A stretch of DNA of 64,000 nucleotides from an uncultured Sphingomonas sp. (lineage in GTDB: Bacteria; Pseudomonadota; Alphaproteobacteria; Sphingomonadales; Sphingomonadaceae), in assembly GCF_946478955.1 (NCBI RefSeq), contig NZ_CAMLDL010000005.1, forward strand, positions 96,237-160,236. Reading direction: 5' to 3'. The notes beneath the pieces are model-generated. The model did not search any database, was not told the DNA's origin, and saw only the letters and a program-made list of their open reading frames with translations. The position numbers and the translations under genes were made by a program. Of the stretch, positions 1 to 8,390 are shown piece by piece. Position 1 is the stretch's first letter, and each line of letters begins with the position of its first letter.

Positions 1-1
1 G

Positions 2-52
2 GTTAGCGCGAAAGAGCTAAAGTCACTCAAAGCCAAGGGAATCGTTGGTTAA
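2..52 (+). CDS. C-terminal tail of an unidentified protein (partial)
   Basis: An open frame enters from the left window edge and ends at a TAA. It encodes 16 residues, VSAKELKSLKAKGIVG. The lysine-rich end looks like a protein tail, but so little is visible that no family can be named. It converges on the XpaC-like gene that ends 20 bases further on. It could equally be non-coding. Confidence 0.3.
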   Translation, partial: VSAKELKSLKAKGIVG

Positions 53-71
53 CAGCTCGCCGGGGGACTGC

Positions 72-794
72 TCAGTCCAGCTTCTCGTCCGAATATCGAT
101 TCTGCAAAAACCGCCCCTGCGTCTCGAACGCGAGCAAGTCCTGTTTTGCGAGATTCTCGCCGATATCGCCAAGTGCCTGACGCCCGGCCGCAAGCGCCTC
201 GACTAACCGCTCGTCAACGGTCTTGCCTTCGCCATCAGCTTCGCCGCGATAGGCGGTAGGTACATTCTGGTATCTGTCGATTAGGCCGGGGATGTGGCGG
301 CTCATCAGACGGCGGGCGTCCTGCGCGGCGGGGTCGCCGACGGGAACGCGCTCCAACGTTTCCTTAAGGCCGCCGACCATTTGCGAGATGCGATCCATTT
401 CGGCCTGTGCGGGCTTGGGCAGGGCCTTGCGCGCACGGAAGATATAGCTGTCGAACTGGGCTACCATCTGCGCGTTCGACACGTCTTCCTGCACCTGCGG
501 CAGCGCAGCAGTCGGACGGCTGCCAAAACCGATCAACGCCGCTGCGCCAATCGCCACACCAACCGCGGCGAGGAATCCGAACATGCCGATGGGCAAGATT
601 AGGCCGATAATGATTGTGATCAGGCTGATCAGCCCAACCGCAATTGCGATCCGTGCAAGGCCCTTGCCAAGGCTTTGGTTCAGCCGCTGCCGCTCCCGCC
701 GCGCCGCCGCGCGAACCGCGCCGTCGCGACTGTCGATCTGCGTCGTGATCCGCTCAAAGCGGGCTATGGTCTGATCAACACGTTTGTCTGTCAT
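72..794 (-). CDS. XpaC-like membrane protein (5-bromo-4-chloroindolyl phosphate hydrolysis family type)
   Basis: A 240-residue protein, read from the ATG at 794; the longer frame upstream runs into telA and is unlikely to be used. Residues 1-45 are charged and helical. Two hydrophobic segments follow (about 47-68 and 70-91), then a cytoplasmic-looking helical C-terminal half. It lies 10 bases after the telA stop and is almost certainly co-transcribed. XpaC-type proteins sit next to TelA in many bacteria, which is the main reason for the call. The biochemical role is unknown; the family name comes from an indirect phenotype. The family call is moderate, the reality of the gene is high. Confidence 0.7.
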   Translation of the reverse strand: MTDKRVDQTIARFERITTQIDSRDGAVRAAARRERQRLNQSLGKGLARIAIAVGLISLITIIIGLILPIGMFGFLAAVGVAIGAAALIGFGSRPTAALPQVQEDVSNAQMVAQFDSYIFRARKALPKPAQAEMDRISQMVGGLKETLERVPVGDPAAQDARRLMSRHIPGLIDRYQNVPTAYRGEADGEGKTVDERLVEALAAGRQALGDIGENLAKQDLLAFETQGRFLQNRYSDEKLD

Positions 795-804
795 TTGGGA
801 TCGG

Positions 805-2025
805 TCACTTGCGTTCAATCGCCTCGAACGGCGACGCTGCGGATTCCAGCTTGGCCTGGGCCACGCCTTCGGCGCGGGCAATATAGCCCTTCGACTTTTC
901 GACTTCCTTGCCGAGCGTGTCGACGGTTGCCTTCATATTGGTCAGCGCCGCCAGCTTAAACGCGTCGATCTGGTCCATCGTGTCATAGATATTCTGGAAC
1001 GCACGCTGCAGCGTTTCGAGCGGGATGGTCGACGAAGCCGCCTGCTCATGGATGGCCCCCGACTGCTGCTTCAGCATTTCGCCGGTTGTGTCGATCATGT
1101 TGGCGGTCGTCGTGTTGAGCGCCGTGACCTGTTCCAGCACCAGCTTCTGATTCGACATGGCCGACGCGACCGTCACTGCGGTGCGAAGCGCGGACACCGT
1201 GGTGGTCGACGCGCGGTCGACGCCCTTCACCAGCTCAACATTGTTCTTCTTGACGAGATCCAGCGCGAGATAGCCCTGAACCGTCACCGCCATCTGGGTC
1301 AGCAGGTCGGTGGTCCGCTGCCGTGTGTAGAACAGCGCGCTTTCACGGATGGCTTTTGCCTTCGCCGGCTCGCTATGGTCCAGCTCGTTGGCCTTGTCTT
1401 CAAGGTTCTGATCCAGCGTCTTGGAGATGTGGATCATCTGCTCCAGCTTGTGCATCGTCTTCCACAGCTGGGCGCGTTCAGTGTCGATGGCGGCATTGTC
1501 CATCAGCAGCTCATCCTTGCCATTGCCCAGCCGCTGCAGGATCGCGCTGATGTGGGTCTGGCTTGAGCGATATTTGTCGAAGTAGTTGTTGATCTTGTTC
1601 CCGAACGGAATGATGCCGAGGAACTTCTTCGTGGTCATCCCCTTCGATGCTTCCTTAGGGTCGAGCGATTCCACCGTGCGGCGAAGCTCGGTCAGGTCGG
1701 CGCCGATGCCGGTATCGCTGTCGATCGCTTTCACCGGTCGGTCGAGGAAGCGGTTGGATGCGCCCGCAGCTTCGGCGATTTCCTTGCGGCCCATCGCGGT
1801 CAGCTGATCGACCTTCTTGCCAAATTCCGGGCTGTTGCTGTCGAGTGCGGCCAGTTCCTCAACGAACTGCGCGACCTTCCTGTCGAGCTCGCTCGTTTCC
1901 TCGGACTTGAGCGGGACGAGACCGGCGGCCTCCGCCGGCGCAATCGTCTGCAGCGCCTCGGGCGGATCGAGCTTGATCTTCGTCGCGGTCGCCGTGACGG
2001 GTTCGTTGGTCGGATCGCTGGCCAT
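805..2025 (-). CDS. telA: TelA-family toxic anion resistance protein
   Basis: A 406-residue, acidic, largely helical and coiled-coil cytoplasmic protein of the TelA/KlaA type, associated with tellurite and general envelope stress tolerance; the molecular mechanism is not settled. The start at 2025 is chosen because AAGGAA lies about 9 bases upstream, and the region before it carries a clear promoter rather than coding sequence. Family features visible are the central long helices with LDQNLEDKANEL and the TTTVSALRTAVTVA stretch near residues 290-305. It is first in a two-gene unit with the XpaC-like gene. The promoter at 2108-2135 is flanked by two inverted repeats that may be operators. Confidence 0.85.
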   Translation of the reverse strand: MASDPTNEPVTATATKIKLDPPEALQTIAPAEAAGLVPLKSEETSELDRKVAQFVEELAALDSNSPEFGKKVDQLTAMGRKEIAEAAGASNRFLDRPVKAIDSDTGIGADLTELRRTVESLDPKEASKGMTTKKFLGIIPFGNKINNYFDKYRSSQTHISAILQRLGNGKDELLMDNAAIDTERAQLWKTMHKLEQMIHISKTLDQNLEDKANELDHSEPAKAKAIRESALFYTRQRTTDLLTQMAVTVQGYLALDLVKKNNVELVKGVDRASTTTVSALRTAVTVASAMSNQKLVLEQVTALNTTTANMIDTTGEMLKQQSGAIHEQAASSTIPLETLQRAFQNIYDTMDQIDAFKLAALTNMKATVDTLGKEVEKSKGYIARAEGVAQAKLESAASPFEAIERK

Positions 2026-2107
2026 GGTCACGCTATTCCTTCTTGCAAACGCATATTGCGCAACGAGGGTGGACTGCCCGCCCGCCGCACGCAAGTATCT
2101 TAGCTGT

Positions 2108-2135
2108 ATTATAGGTGTAATACGCGCCGCTTCAA
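2108..2135 (-). promoter_or_regulatory. Sigma70-type promoter of telA with two flanking dyads
   Basis: On the minus strand, TTGAAG (2130-2135) is followed after 16 bases by a perfect TATAAT (2108-2113), about 80 bases before the telA start. Two inverted repeats with 6-base arms and 6-base spacers sit here: GTATTA/TAATAC (2106-2123), overlapping the -10 and spacer, and AGGGAA/TTCCCT (2135-2152), touching the -35. Their centres are 29 bp apart, about three helical turns. They are candidate operators; no binding protein can be named. Confidence 0.6.
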
Positions 2136-2264
2136 GGGAATATACGTTCCCTCGCCACGCGTACGGCATGGCTAGCGTCTTGTTAACCAATCATCGGAAC
2201 GGTTCGCTTACCCTATCCGCGCTATTCGCCATCTGAACGGGTTCAAATATTGATGGTGGGAAGC

Positions 2265-3614
2265 ATGTTTAAAGCATTCAAAAGGCTTTGGAACGAAGAC
2301 CGCGGCAATATCCTCGTGATCTTCGGCGCGGCATTGCCCTTGCTTGTCGGCGCGGCCGGGCTCGCCACCGATACGATTGAATGGACGCTGTGGAAACGTC
2401 AGCTCCAGCGTGCAGCGGATTCAGCGGCCATCGCCGGCGTTTACACGCGCATCGCTACGGACACGCAGGCAGCTGTCGAAGGGTCGGTCAATGACGATTT
2501 GGCGCTAAACTATCGCGCCGACGTTGATCGGGATGCGGGGTACCCAATCACGACGCGTCTCGCCAACGATGGCGACAAGCGGAATCAGGTGCAGGTCGTC
2601 TTGCAGCTGCACAAATCGCTGCCGTTCAGTTCTATGTTCATGGCGTCGGCGCCGCGCATTCGTGCAACCGCTATCGCCGCAAGTGTCCCAGGCGCCGACG
2701 AATTTTGTGTCCTAGCGACGGATTCCAGCGTCGGTTCGGTGGGCATTGAGGTGACGGGCAGCACACGCCTCGACCTTGGCAATTGCTCGCTCATGACCAA
2801 TTCGCGCAATCCGAACACGGCGGCGTCCAACGGCAATGCTGGCGGCGGAAACGCCGGCAGCAATTCCTGGGTGCACGCAAAGTCGCTCGCCGCGACCGGC
2901 GGCGTCAAATATTCGAACAGCTGGGATGTGTCGGATTATGATCCGAACAGTCCGTCGATCGCCGATCCGTACGCGAGCAAATCGGCGCCGAGCCAGTCCG
3001 ACTGCACCAAGACAGTGACAGCCGACATGTCCAAAAACCAGACCTACTCGTCGGGCGTCCAGGATCGGACCAGCGGCGCAAATGCCGATACCGCCGGTGA
3101 TGTCGTGTGTTTTTCTGGGTCGGAGGTTAAGGTCCAGGGCGAGCTGAAACTGCAGTCAGGCGTCACCTATGTCATCGACGGCGGCGACCTGACGATGAGC
3201 AGCACCAGCTCCAAAATAAGCTGCGGTGGCTGTACAATCGTCATGACCAACTTTTCCAACCCGGCCGCGACCGGGAACGTAAAAATTACGGGCGGCACGC
3301 TCGATATCACCGCGCCGACAACCGGGCCGTATGCTGGCATGGCCATATTTCAGGACAGCCGCGCTCGCGATAGCGGAACGTCAGGCCAGAACGTCATTCA
3401 GGGTAACAATGGCGCGTCGGTGACGGGCGCCCTCTATTTCGGCAATCGCTCGCTCACCTACACAGGGGGTAGCGACACGGTGTTCGCCTGTCTGCAGATC
3501 GTGAGCAAGCGCGTCACCTTCACCGGCAACTCGGCGATGAGAACGGCGAGCGACTGCCCGGGCAGAGGCTATGGTGCAATTCAGGGCGGCCGCCGCGTGA
3601 GGCTCGTCGCATGA
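2265..3614 (+). CDS. TadG-like pilus assembly protein
   Basis: A 450-residue protein with an N-terminal Tad/TadE-G-like segment: charged MFKAFKRLWNEDRGN followed by one membrane helix (about residues 16-37, ILVIFGAALPLLVGAAGLA) and the conserved WKRQLQRAADSAAIAG helix. The rest is a Ser/Thr/Gly/Asn-rich beta-type extracytoplasmic domain with scattered cysteines. TadG-type proteins are accessory components of Flp/Tad pili. The start at 2265 follows GGTGGGA; an ATG at 2253 in the same frame is an alternative. It overlaps the next gene by ATGA, so the three Tad-like genes form one unit. No TadA ATPase, secretin or Flp pilin is in the window. Confidence 0.82.
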   Translation: MFKAFKRLWNEDRGNILVIFGAALPLLVGAAGLATDTIEWTLWKRQLQRAADSAAIAGVYTRIATDTQAAVEGSVNDDLALNYRADVDRDAGYPITTRLANDGDKRNQVQVVLQLHKSLPFSSMFMASAPRIRATAIAASVPGADEFCVLATDSSVGSVGIEVTGSTRLDLGNCSLMTNSRNPNTAASNGNAGGGNAGSNSWVHAKSLAATGGVKYSNSWDVSDYDPNSPSIADPYASKSAPSQSDCTKTVTADMSKNQTYSSGVQDRTSGANADTAGDVVCFSGSEVKVQGELKLQSGVTYVIDGGDLTMSSTSSKISCGGCTIVMTNFSNPAATGNVKITGGTLDITAPTTGPYAGMAIFQDSRARDSGTSGQNVIQGNNGASVTGALYFGNRSLTYTGGSDTVFACLQIVSKRVTFTGNSAMRTASDCPGRGYGAIQGGRRVRLVA

Positions 3615-4099
3615 TCCGCGCCATCAAACAGATTTGCGCCGAGAAGCGCGGCGTTGCGACCATTGAATTGGCATTGGTCGCGCCCGTCCTGGCGGTGATG
3701 GTTATTGGTGTGTCCGATATCAGCAACGCCTACGGCCGCAAGCTGCAGCTTGAGCAGGCGGCCCAGCGCGCCATGGAGCGCGTGGCACAGACGACGGGTG
3801 AGAACACCCCGGCCGACACGATCAAGAATGAGGCAGTGTGCCAATTCAATGGCCTGAACCCAGATAACACTTGCCAGACAGCGCCGTTGACCGTCGATGA
3901 CGTTGTCGTAACCTATAGCCTTAAGTGCAATGGCGTTGTGACCGACTATTCGACGGATTGCGCATCTGGGCAAACCGAGGTGCGCTATATCTCGACCACC
4001 GTCACCTATAATTATGCGCCGATGTTCGCGATGAAGATCGGCGCTCATTCTGACGGTATGTATCATCTGGTCGCGACTGCGGGGGTAAGAGTCGTATGA
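3611..4099 (+). CDS. TadE-like pseudopilin
   Basis: A 162-residue protein with the typical TadE N-terminus: a short basic lead, RGVATIELALVAPVLAVMVI with the conserved Glu at the start of the single membrane helix, then RKLQLEQAAQRAMERV. The periplasmic part holds four cysteines. TadE-family minor pseudopilins are processed by a prepilin peptidase and help assemble Flp pili. The start overlaps the TadG-like stop, and its own stop overlaps the next gene (ATGA at 4096), pointing to translational coupling and fixed stoichiometry. Confidence 0.85.
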   Translation: MIRAIKQICAEKRGVATIELALVAPVLAVMVIGVSDISNAYGRKLQLEQAAQRAMERVAQTTGENTPADTIKNEAVCQFNGLNPDNTCQTAPLTVDDVVVTYSLKCNGVVTDYSTDCASGQTEVRYISTTVTYNYAPMFAMKIGAHSDGMYHLVATAGVRVV

Positions 4100-4503
4100 A
4101 GCTATTCACCGCGCTTCGCCGCGATCATCGCGGTGCGACCATCGTTGAACTGGCATTCGCTTTGCCAATCTTCATCACAATGCTGTGGATGGTGGTGCAG
4201 CTGGGTCTCGTTTTTCGTGCATTGTCCGGGATTCAGAACGCCTTAGGCGAAGGCGCGCGGGCGGCGACCATCTGGCCGGTTCCAAGCATCACCACGGTCC
4301 GCGCTAGGATGAACACGGCTGTCTTCGGTATTGGCCCCGGAACGTTCAACATACCGGATCCGGTTGAAGGCCAAGCCGATGGAAGCGACTATCTCGACCT
4401 GACCGTAACGTACAGCCAGCCGACGAGTTTGCTCATTTTGCCGGGCCCAACGATTTCGGTCACTCGGTCTAAACGGGTTTGGATGTCGGAATCCGATACC
4501 TGA
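4096..4503 (+). CDS. TadE-like pseudopilin (second copy)
   Basis: A 135-residue protein with the same plan as its upstream neighbour: RRDHRGATIVELAFALPIF, one membrane helix (about 18-40), and a short extracytoplasmic domain. It is the last gene of the three-gene Tad-like unit. It may act as a TadF-like partner of the preceding TadE-like protein. Its TGA stop abuts the stop of the convergent crotonase gene, and both stops lie inside the 12-bp palindrome ACCTGATCAGGT (4498-4509). Confidence 0.83.
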   Translation: MKLFTALRRDHRGATIVELAFALPIFITMLWMVVQLGLVFRALSGIQNALGEGARAATIWPVPSITTVRARMNTAVFGIGPGTFNIPDPVEGQADGSDYLDLTVTYSQPTSLLILPGPTISVTRSKRVWMSESDT

Positions 4504-5271
4504 TCAGGTCGCTTTCGCGCGGCTGGCGAAGAAATTCTTGATCGCCTGCTTCACTTCGTCGGACGTCAGCCGTTCGGCGAAGTGGCCGTTCTCCCGATCC
4601 ATACGTTCTACCACCGCATCAACGTCGGTCGTGCGCAGCAGCGCCTGGGTTTGACGCATCGCTTCGGGCGGCTTGGCGAGCAGGGCGGCGGTAATTGCAT
4701 CGCGCATCGCGGCAAGGCCGCCTTTCGGCGCGACGTGACTGGCGAGGCCAATTCGCAGTGCATCATCCGCGCCAAATGGTTCGCCCAGTAGCAGGTAGCG
4801 TGCTGCCGAGCGGCGGCCCGCCAGCTTCGGCAGGATCATGGAACTGGCAGCCTCTGGCACCAGGCCGAGGTCAACGAACGGCATGATGAACCGGCAGCCA
4901 TCCTCCGCGATCACAAGATCGCAGTGGAACAACATGGTCGTGCCGATACCGACCGCATTGCCGTGGACGGACGCGATGATGGGCACCACATTATAGGCAA
5001 GGGCGCGCAGGAAGCGCCACACCGGCAAGTCGGTTTCGCCGCCTGGTGCAGGCATGGCCTGCATGAAATCGGCAAGATCATTGCCAGCGGTAAAGTCTTC
5101 GCCGGCGCCGTCGATGGTAATCACTCGGATCGATTGATCGGTTCCAGCGTTTTCAATCGCATCGGCCAGGGCGCTGTACATGGCGACGGTGATGGCGTTG
5201 CGCCGCTCCGGACGATTGAGGGTGATGGCCAGTACGCCATCGGCTTTTTCGACGCGGACATGTTCGCTCAT
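4504..5271 (-). CDS. Enoyl-CoA hydratase/isomerase (crotonase family)
   Basis: A 255-residue crotonase-fold enzyme acting on acyl-CoA thioesters, probably in fatty-acid or amino-acid catabolism. Visible family elements are NRPERRNAI near the N-terminus, the oxyanion-hole segments TAGNDLADF and HGNAVGIGTTML, and DLGLVPEAASS with the catalytic-type Glu. The length is normal. The ATG at 5271 is preceded by AAAGGG; the codon before it is a TTG that extends the frame but adds nothing. No pathway partner is adjacent, so substrate and direction of reaction remain open. Confidence 0.88.
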   Translation of the reverse strand: MSEHVRVEKADGVLAITLNRPERRNAITVAMYSALADAIENAGTDQSIRVITIDGAGEDFTAGNDLADFMQAMPAPGGETDLPVWRFLRALAYNVVPIIASVHGNAVGIGTTMLFHCDLVIAEDGCRFIMPFVDLGLVPEAASSMILPKLAGRRSAARYLLLGEPFGADDALRIGLASHVAPKGGLAAMRDAITAALLAKPPEAMRQTQALLRTTDVDAVVERMDRENGHFAERLTSDEVKQAIKNFFASRAKAT

Positions 5272-5370
5272 CAACTATTGCCCTTTCAACGGCATGGAAT
5301 CGGGTGACGTTCATGGCCGCATTGGCTATCGAGAATCAAATTCCCGCCAAACCGTAAGGACACCCAGCCC

Positions 5371-6021
5371 ATGAAATTCTTCGCCGACACTGCCGAAATT
5401 GAAGATATCCGCAAGCTGGCGGACTCGGGCCTGCTCGACGGCGTGACTACTAATCCGTCGCTGGTGAAAAAATCCGGCCGCGACTTTCTGGAAGTGGTGA
5501 AGGAAATTTGCGATGTGGTTGATGGTCCGGTTTCGGCCGAGGTCGTCGCGCTTGATTATGATGGCATGATGAAAGAGGCCGAGGTTCTTCGGAAGATTGC
5601 GAAGAATATCGCGGTTAAGGTCCCGCTCACACCAGACGGCCTGAAAACCTGCAAGGCGCTGACCGGTGACGGTACGATGGTCAATGTGACGCTGTGTTTC
5701 AGCGCAAACCAGGCGTTACTGGCGGCAAAGGCCGGGGCGACCTTCATTTCGCCGTTTCTGGGCCGCCTCGACGATATTGGGCATCCCGGCATCGATCTAA
5801 TCAGCGATATCCGCATGATCTACGACAATTATGATTATGAGACCGAGATTCTGGCGGCGAGCATCCGCAACCCGATTCACGTTCTGGAATGCGCGAAAAT
5901 TGGTGCCGATGTCATGACGGCGCCGCCGTCGGTTATCTGGCAATTGTTCAAGCATCCGCTGACCGAAAATGGCATTGAAGCGTTTTTGAAGGATTGGGCT
6001 GCGACGGGACAGAAGATTTAA
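5371..6021 (+). CDS. fsa: Fructose-6-phosphate aldolase / small transaldolase
   Basis: A 216-residue protein of the short TalC/FSA subfamily of class I aldolases. N-terminal [10 protein letters not shown] and GVTTNPSLV are diagnostic. The Schiff-base lysine is K83 in [22 protein letters not shown] is the conserved phosphate-loop region. It transfers dihydroxyacetone units in the pentose phosphate pathway or cleaves fructose-6-phosphate; sequence alone cannot separate transaldolase from F6P aldolase. AAGGAC lies 10-15 bases before the ATG. It stands alone, with a small hairpin after the stop. Confidence 0.9.
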   Translation: MKFFADTAEIEDIRKLADSGLLDGVTTNPSLVKKSGRDFLEVVKEICDVVDGPVSAEVVALDYDGMMKEAEVLRKIAKNIAVKVPLTPDGLKTCKALTGDGTMVNVTLCFSANQALLAAKAGATFISPFLGRLDDIGHPGIDLISDIRMIYDNYDYETEILAASIRNPIHVLECAKIGADVMTAPPSVIWQLFKHPLTENGIEAFLKDWAATGQKI

Positions 6022-6028
6022 TTTTCGT

Positions 6029-6046
6029 CGGTGCGCACCGCTTTTT
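6029..6046 (+). terminator. Possible weak terminator after fsa
   Basis: The perfect palindrome CGGTGCGCACCG is followed by CTTTTT, 8 bases after the fsa stop. The stem is only four to five pairs once a loop is allowed, so termination would be partial at best. It is followed by TTAACCAT at 6045-6052. Confidence 0.35.
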
Positions 6047-6072
6047 AACCATGGGCTGATACGAATCGGTGC

Positions 6073-6636
6073 ATGGGGCAGCTGATTTCATTCGAGGAAC
6101 GTGCGGTTGCGACGCTTCGCGACCGCCTGGGCGAGGCGCAGACGGCCAATCAGGATCTGATTGCCTTTGCGCGCGGGCATCACGGTGCGACGGGGGCAAT
6201 CCATACGGCGGTGCTCGCACTGATGGACGCCGATAGCCTTGATGCGCTGTTGAAAGTTGTCACGGCGCAATGGCCGAAAATGCTCGGCGTCGACCATATT
6301 GCGCTGGCACTGGTAGCAGACGGTAAGGCGTTTCGGGTTCATGCGGGCGGCGTCGGCACTGTTGAGCCGCGTATTGTCGATCGGGCAATTGAGCGGCTGG
6401 ACAGCGTTACCATGCGCGGGGTCGATTGCGGTCATCCGTTGTTCGGCGAGGACGCGAGGACGATCCGAAGTGAGGTGCTGATCCTGATCGATGCGGACGC
6501 GCCGCTGCCGTACGGCCTCCTGATGCTTGGGCAGGCGAGCAACGCCAGCATGGAAAATGCCCATGGCAAGCAATTGCTGGGATTCCTTGGTGCGAGCCTA
6601 GGCGCTATGCTGCGCCGGTGGCTGGTCACGAACTAG
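6073..6636 (+). CDS. DUF484 family protein
   Basis: A 187-residue cytoplasmic protein with a helical N-terminus (ISFEERAVATLRDRLGEAQ) and a GAF-like alpha/beta core, as expected of DUF484. The family has no established biochemical function but is typically encoded immediately upstream of xerC, as here. The two genes overlap by 19 bases (6618-6636), so they are surely co-transcribed. This conserved linkage suggests a role related to chromosome-dimer resolution, but that is inference. Confidence 0.82.
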   Translation: MGQLISFEERAVATLRDRLGEAQTANQDLIAFARGHHGATGAIHTAVLALMDADSLDALLKVVTAQWPKMLGVDHIALALVADGKAFRVHAGGVGTVEPRIVDRAIERLDSVTMRGVDCGHPLFGEDARTIRSEVLILIDADAPLPYGLLMLGQASNASMENAHGKQLLGFLGASLGAMLRRWLVTN

Positions 6637-7550
6637 GAACGGACGAACATCCTGCGCGGGCGCTTGCGGCGCGGTGGGCAGGGTATCTGGCGCATGACCG
6701 GCGCCGTTCCGCTCACACGGTTCGCGCCTATGTCGCGACCGCCCACCGTTTCATCGATTTTCTGGGGCGTTACCGCGGCGAGGAGATTGGGCGGTACGGC
6801 CTTCTTAACCTGCATGCAGTGGATTTGCGCGCCTTTCTGGCCGACCGGCGCAGCGACGGCCTGGGCGCATCATCGGCGGCGCGCGAAATGTCGGCGGTGC
6901 GCGCGTTCCTGACCTACGCCGCCGAGGATGCGGGCACGCAGCCCCAATTGCCCCGAACCCGCGCACCCAAACGGCCTAAGACATTGCCAAGGCCGGCCAG
7001 CCCTGATGATGCACAAGCACTGGCGGAAGAGGCGGGCGCCAGCGGTTCGAGCGACTGGGTCGGTGCGCGTGACCTCGCGATCTTACTGCTGCTCTATGGC
7101 TCTGGCCTCCGCATTGCCGAGGCAATGGGGATGAGCGCGCGTGCATTGCCGCTGGGTCAGGCGATCCGGGTGGTTGGAAAGCGCGGCAAAACCCGCGTGG
7201 TGCCGCTGGTTCCCGTCGTAAGGACGGCGATCGAGGAATATGTTGCCCTTTGCCCATACGCAATCAGTGGTGACTCGCCGCTGTTCGTGGGCGTCAAGGG
7301 TGGGCCGCTCAATGCCGATGTCGTGCGCCGTGCGGTTCGCGGTGCGCGGCAGCGGCTTGGACTGCCCGAAACTCTGACGCCGCACGCATTGCGCCATAGT
7401 TTTGCAACGCATCTTCTGGCGCGTGGTGCGGACTTGCGCTCACTCCAGGAGCTGCTGGGGCATGCCAGCCTATCGTCGACGCAGATTTATACCGATGTTG
7501 ATGCCGCACGCCTCCTCGACGTGTATCGCCACGCGCACCCAAGGGCCTGA
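6618..7550 (+). CDS. xerC: Site-specific tyrosine recombinase XerC
   Basis: A 310-residue tyrosine recombinase. The N-terminal SAM-like core-binding domain (about 10-105) includes RRRSAHTVRAYVATAHRF. The catalytic domain carries all expected residues: R165 (GSGLRIAEAMG), K188 (GKRGKTR), H256 and R259 (HALRHSFATHLL), H282 (LLGHASLSSTQ) and nucleophile Y291. XerC acts with XerD at dif to resolve chromosome dimers. Its place after DUF484 favours XerC over XerD or an integrase. It overlaps the DUF484 gene, and no att-like repeats surround it. Confidence 0.92.
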   Translation: MAGHELGTDEHPARALAARWAGYLAHDRRRSAHTVRAYVATAHRFIDFLGRYRGEEIGRYGLLNLHAVDLRAFLADRRSDGLGASSAAREMSAVRAFLTYAAEDAGTQPQLPRTRAPKRPKTLPRPASPDDAQALAEEAGASGSSDWVGARDLAILLLLYGSGLRIAEAMGMSARALPLGQAIRVVGKRGKTRVVPLVPVVRTAIEEYVALCPYAISGDSPLFVGVKGGPLNADVVRRAVRGARQRLGLPETLTPHALRHSFATHLLARGADLRSLQELLGHASLSSTQIYTDVDAARLLDVYRHAHPRA

Positions 7551-7556
7551 TTAAAA

Positions 7557-7590
7557 AGGCCCACTTCTGCCTTGTGGCAAAAGCGGGCCT
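7557..7590 (-). terminator. Rho-independent terminator of the rsmI-yraN-gshB-dedA operon
   Basis: Read on the minus strand, a 15-base arm (13 of 15 positions pair) encloses a 4-base loop and is followed by TTTTT. It lies about 165 bases downstream of the dedA stop, so the minus-strand transcript has a long 3' UTR (7591-7754) with no recognisable gene. On the plus strand the same stem follows the xerC stop but lacks a T run. Confidence 0.65.
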
Positions 7591-7754
7591 ATTGGCGACG
7601 AGCCAAGGCCAGAACGACTCCGACGCGCCGACTATGTAAGGTTCAACGTGTATGGAAACCCCGTATTCGTCGGCTGAGCCATTAATGGCGGCGGTCGTTA
7701 TGGCGTCCAAAAAGAACCGATATGGATAATAACATGGCGACCACTGAATTTATG

Positions 7755-8390
7755 TCACAGGCTCGTTAGATCCGGTTTGGTACTATCGTCTTCGTGCATG
7801 TCGCGGTGGGTCCAGACGCGGTAGATATAGCCGAGGATGAGGACGACCATAATCGCGGTTGAGGCCGGACCGAGGATTTTGTCGACCTCGCCATAATTCT
7901 CACCAAGCTTGTAGCCTGCGCCGGCAAGCAGCGCCGTCCATCCGGCGGTGCCGAGGGTTGAAGCCCACAGGAACCGTTTGAAACTCATTTTCAGCAGGCC
8001 GGCCGGAACCGACACAAGACTGCGAACGGTCGGCAGCAAACGGCCCAGGAAGACGAAGAAGGTGCCATGTTGCTGGAACCAGCGTTCGGCACGCTTAACC
8101 TCGGACCAACTCATTGTGATCCAGCGACCATATTTACGAATGATCGGCTCCAGTCGCTGAATGCCGAGTGCACGGGCCGCAAGATACCAGAGGATGTTTC
8201 CGAGCATGGCCCCGGTGGTGCCACTGACTACCACCCAGCCATAGCTGAGCTTACCCTGACCCGCCGCGACGCCAGCAACAGACATGATCACTTCACTGGG
8301 GATCGGGGGAAATACGGTCTCGAGAAACATCAGAAAGCCGACGCCAAGATAGCCCGATTGTTCAATCAGGCGAATAATCCAATCACTCAC
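7755..8390 (-). CDS. DedA family membrane protein
   Basis: A 211-residue multi-pass inner-membrane protein of the DedA/VTT superfamily, linked to polyprenyl-phosphate or lipid flipping and envelope homeostasis. Seen are FPPIPSEVIM near residue 30, the conserved GRLLPTVRSLVSVPAGL re-entrant segment, and several hydrophobic helices. The start is GTG at 8390, overlapping the TGA of gshB (GTGA), so translation is coupled. It is the last gene of the operon and is followed by the terminator at 7557-7590. Confidence 0.88.
   Translation of the reverse strand: MSDWIIRLIEQSGYLGVGFLMFLETVFPPIPSEVIMSVAGVAAGQGKLSYGWVVVSGTTGAMLGNILWYLAARALGIQRLEPIIRKYGRWITMSWSEVKRAERWFQQHGTFFVFLGRLLPTVRSLVSVPAGLLKMSFKRFLWASTLGTAGWTALLAGAGYKLGENYGEVDKILGPASTAIMVVLILGYIYRVWTHRDMHEDDSTKPDLTSL

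Noticed and set aside
784..1566. Open frame of 260 codons on the plus strand opposite telA
   Set aside because: It is the antisense shadow of a well-supported gene in GC-rich DNA, with no ribosome site and arginine/histidine-rich composition.
6618..7550. The tyrosine recombinase as an integrase of a mobile element
   Set aside because: It is XerC by gene context (after DUF484) and length, with no tRNA, att repeats or cargo beside it.
7591..7754. Basic short frames between xerC and dedA as a small ribosomal-type protein
   Set aside because: The frames run through the terminator stem, lack start signals and match no ribosomal protein I know.
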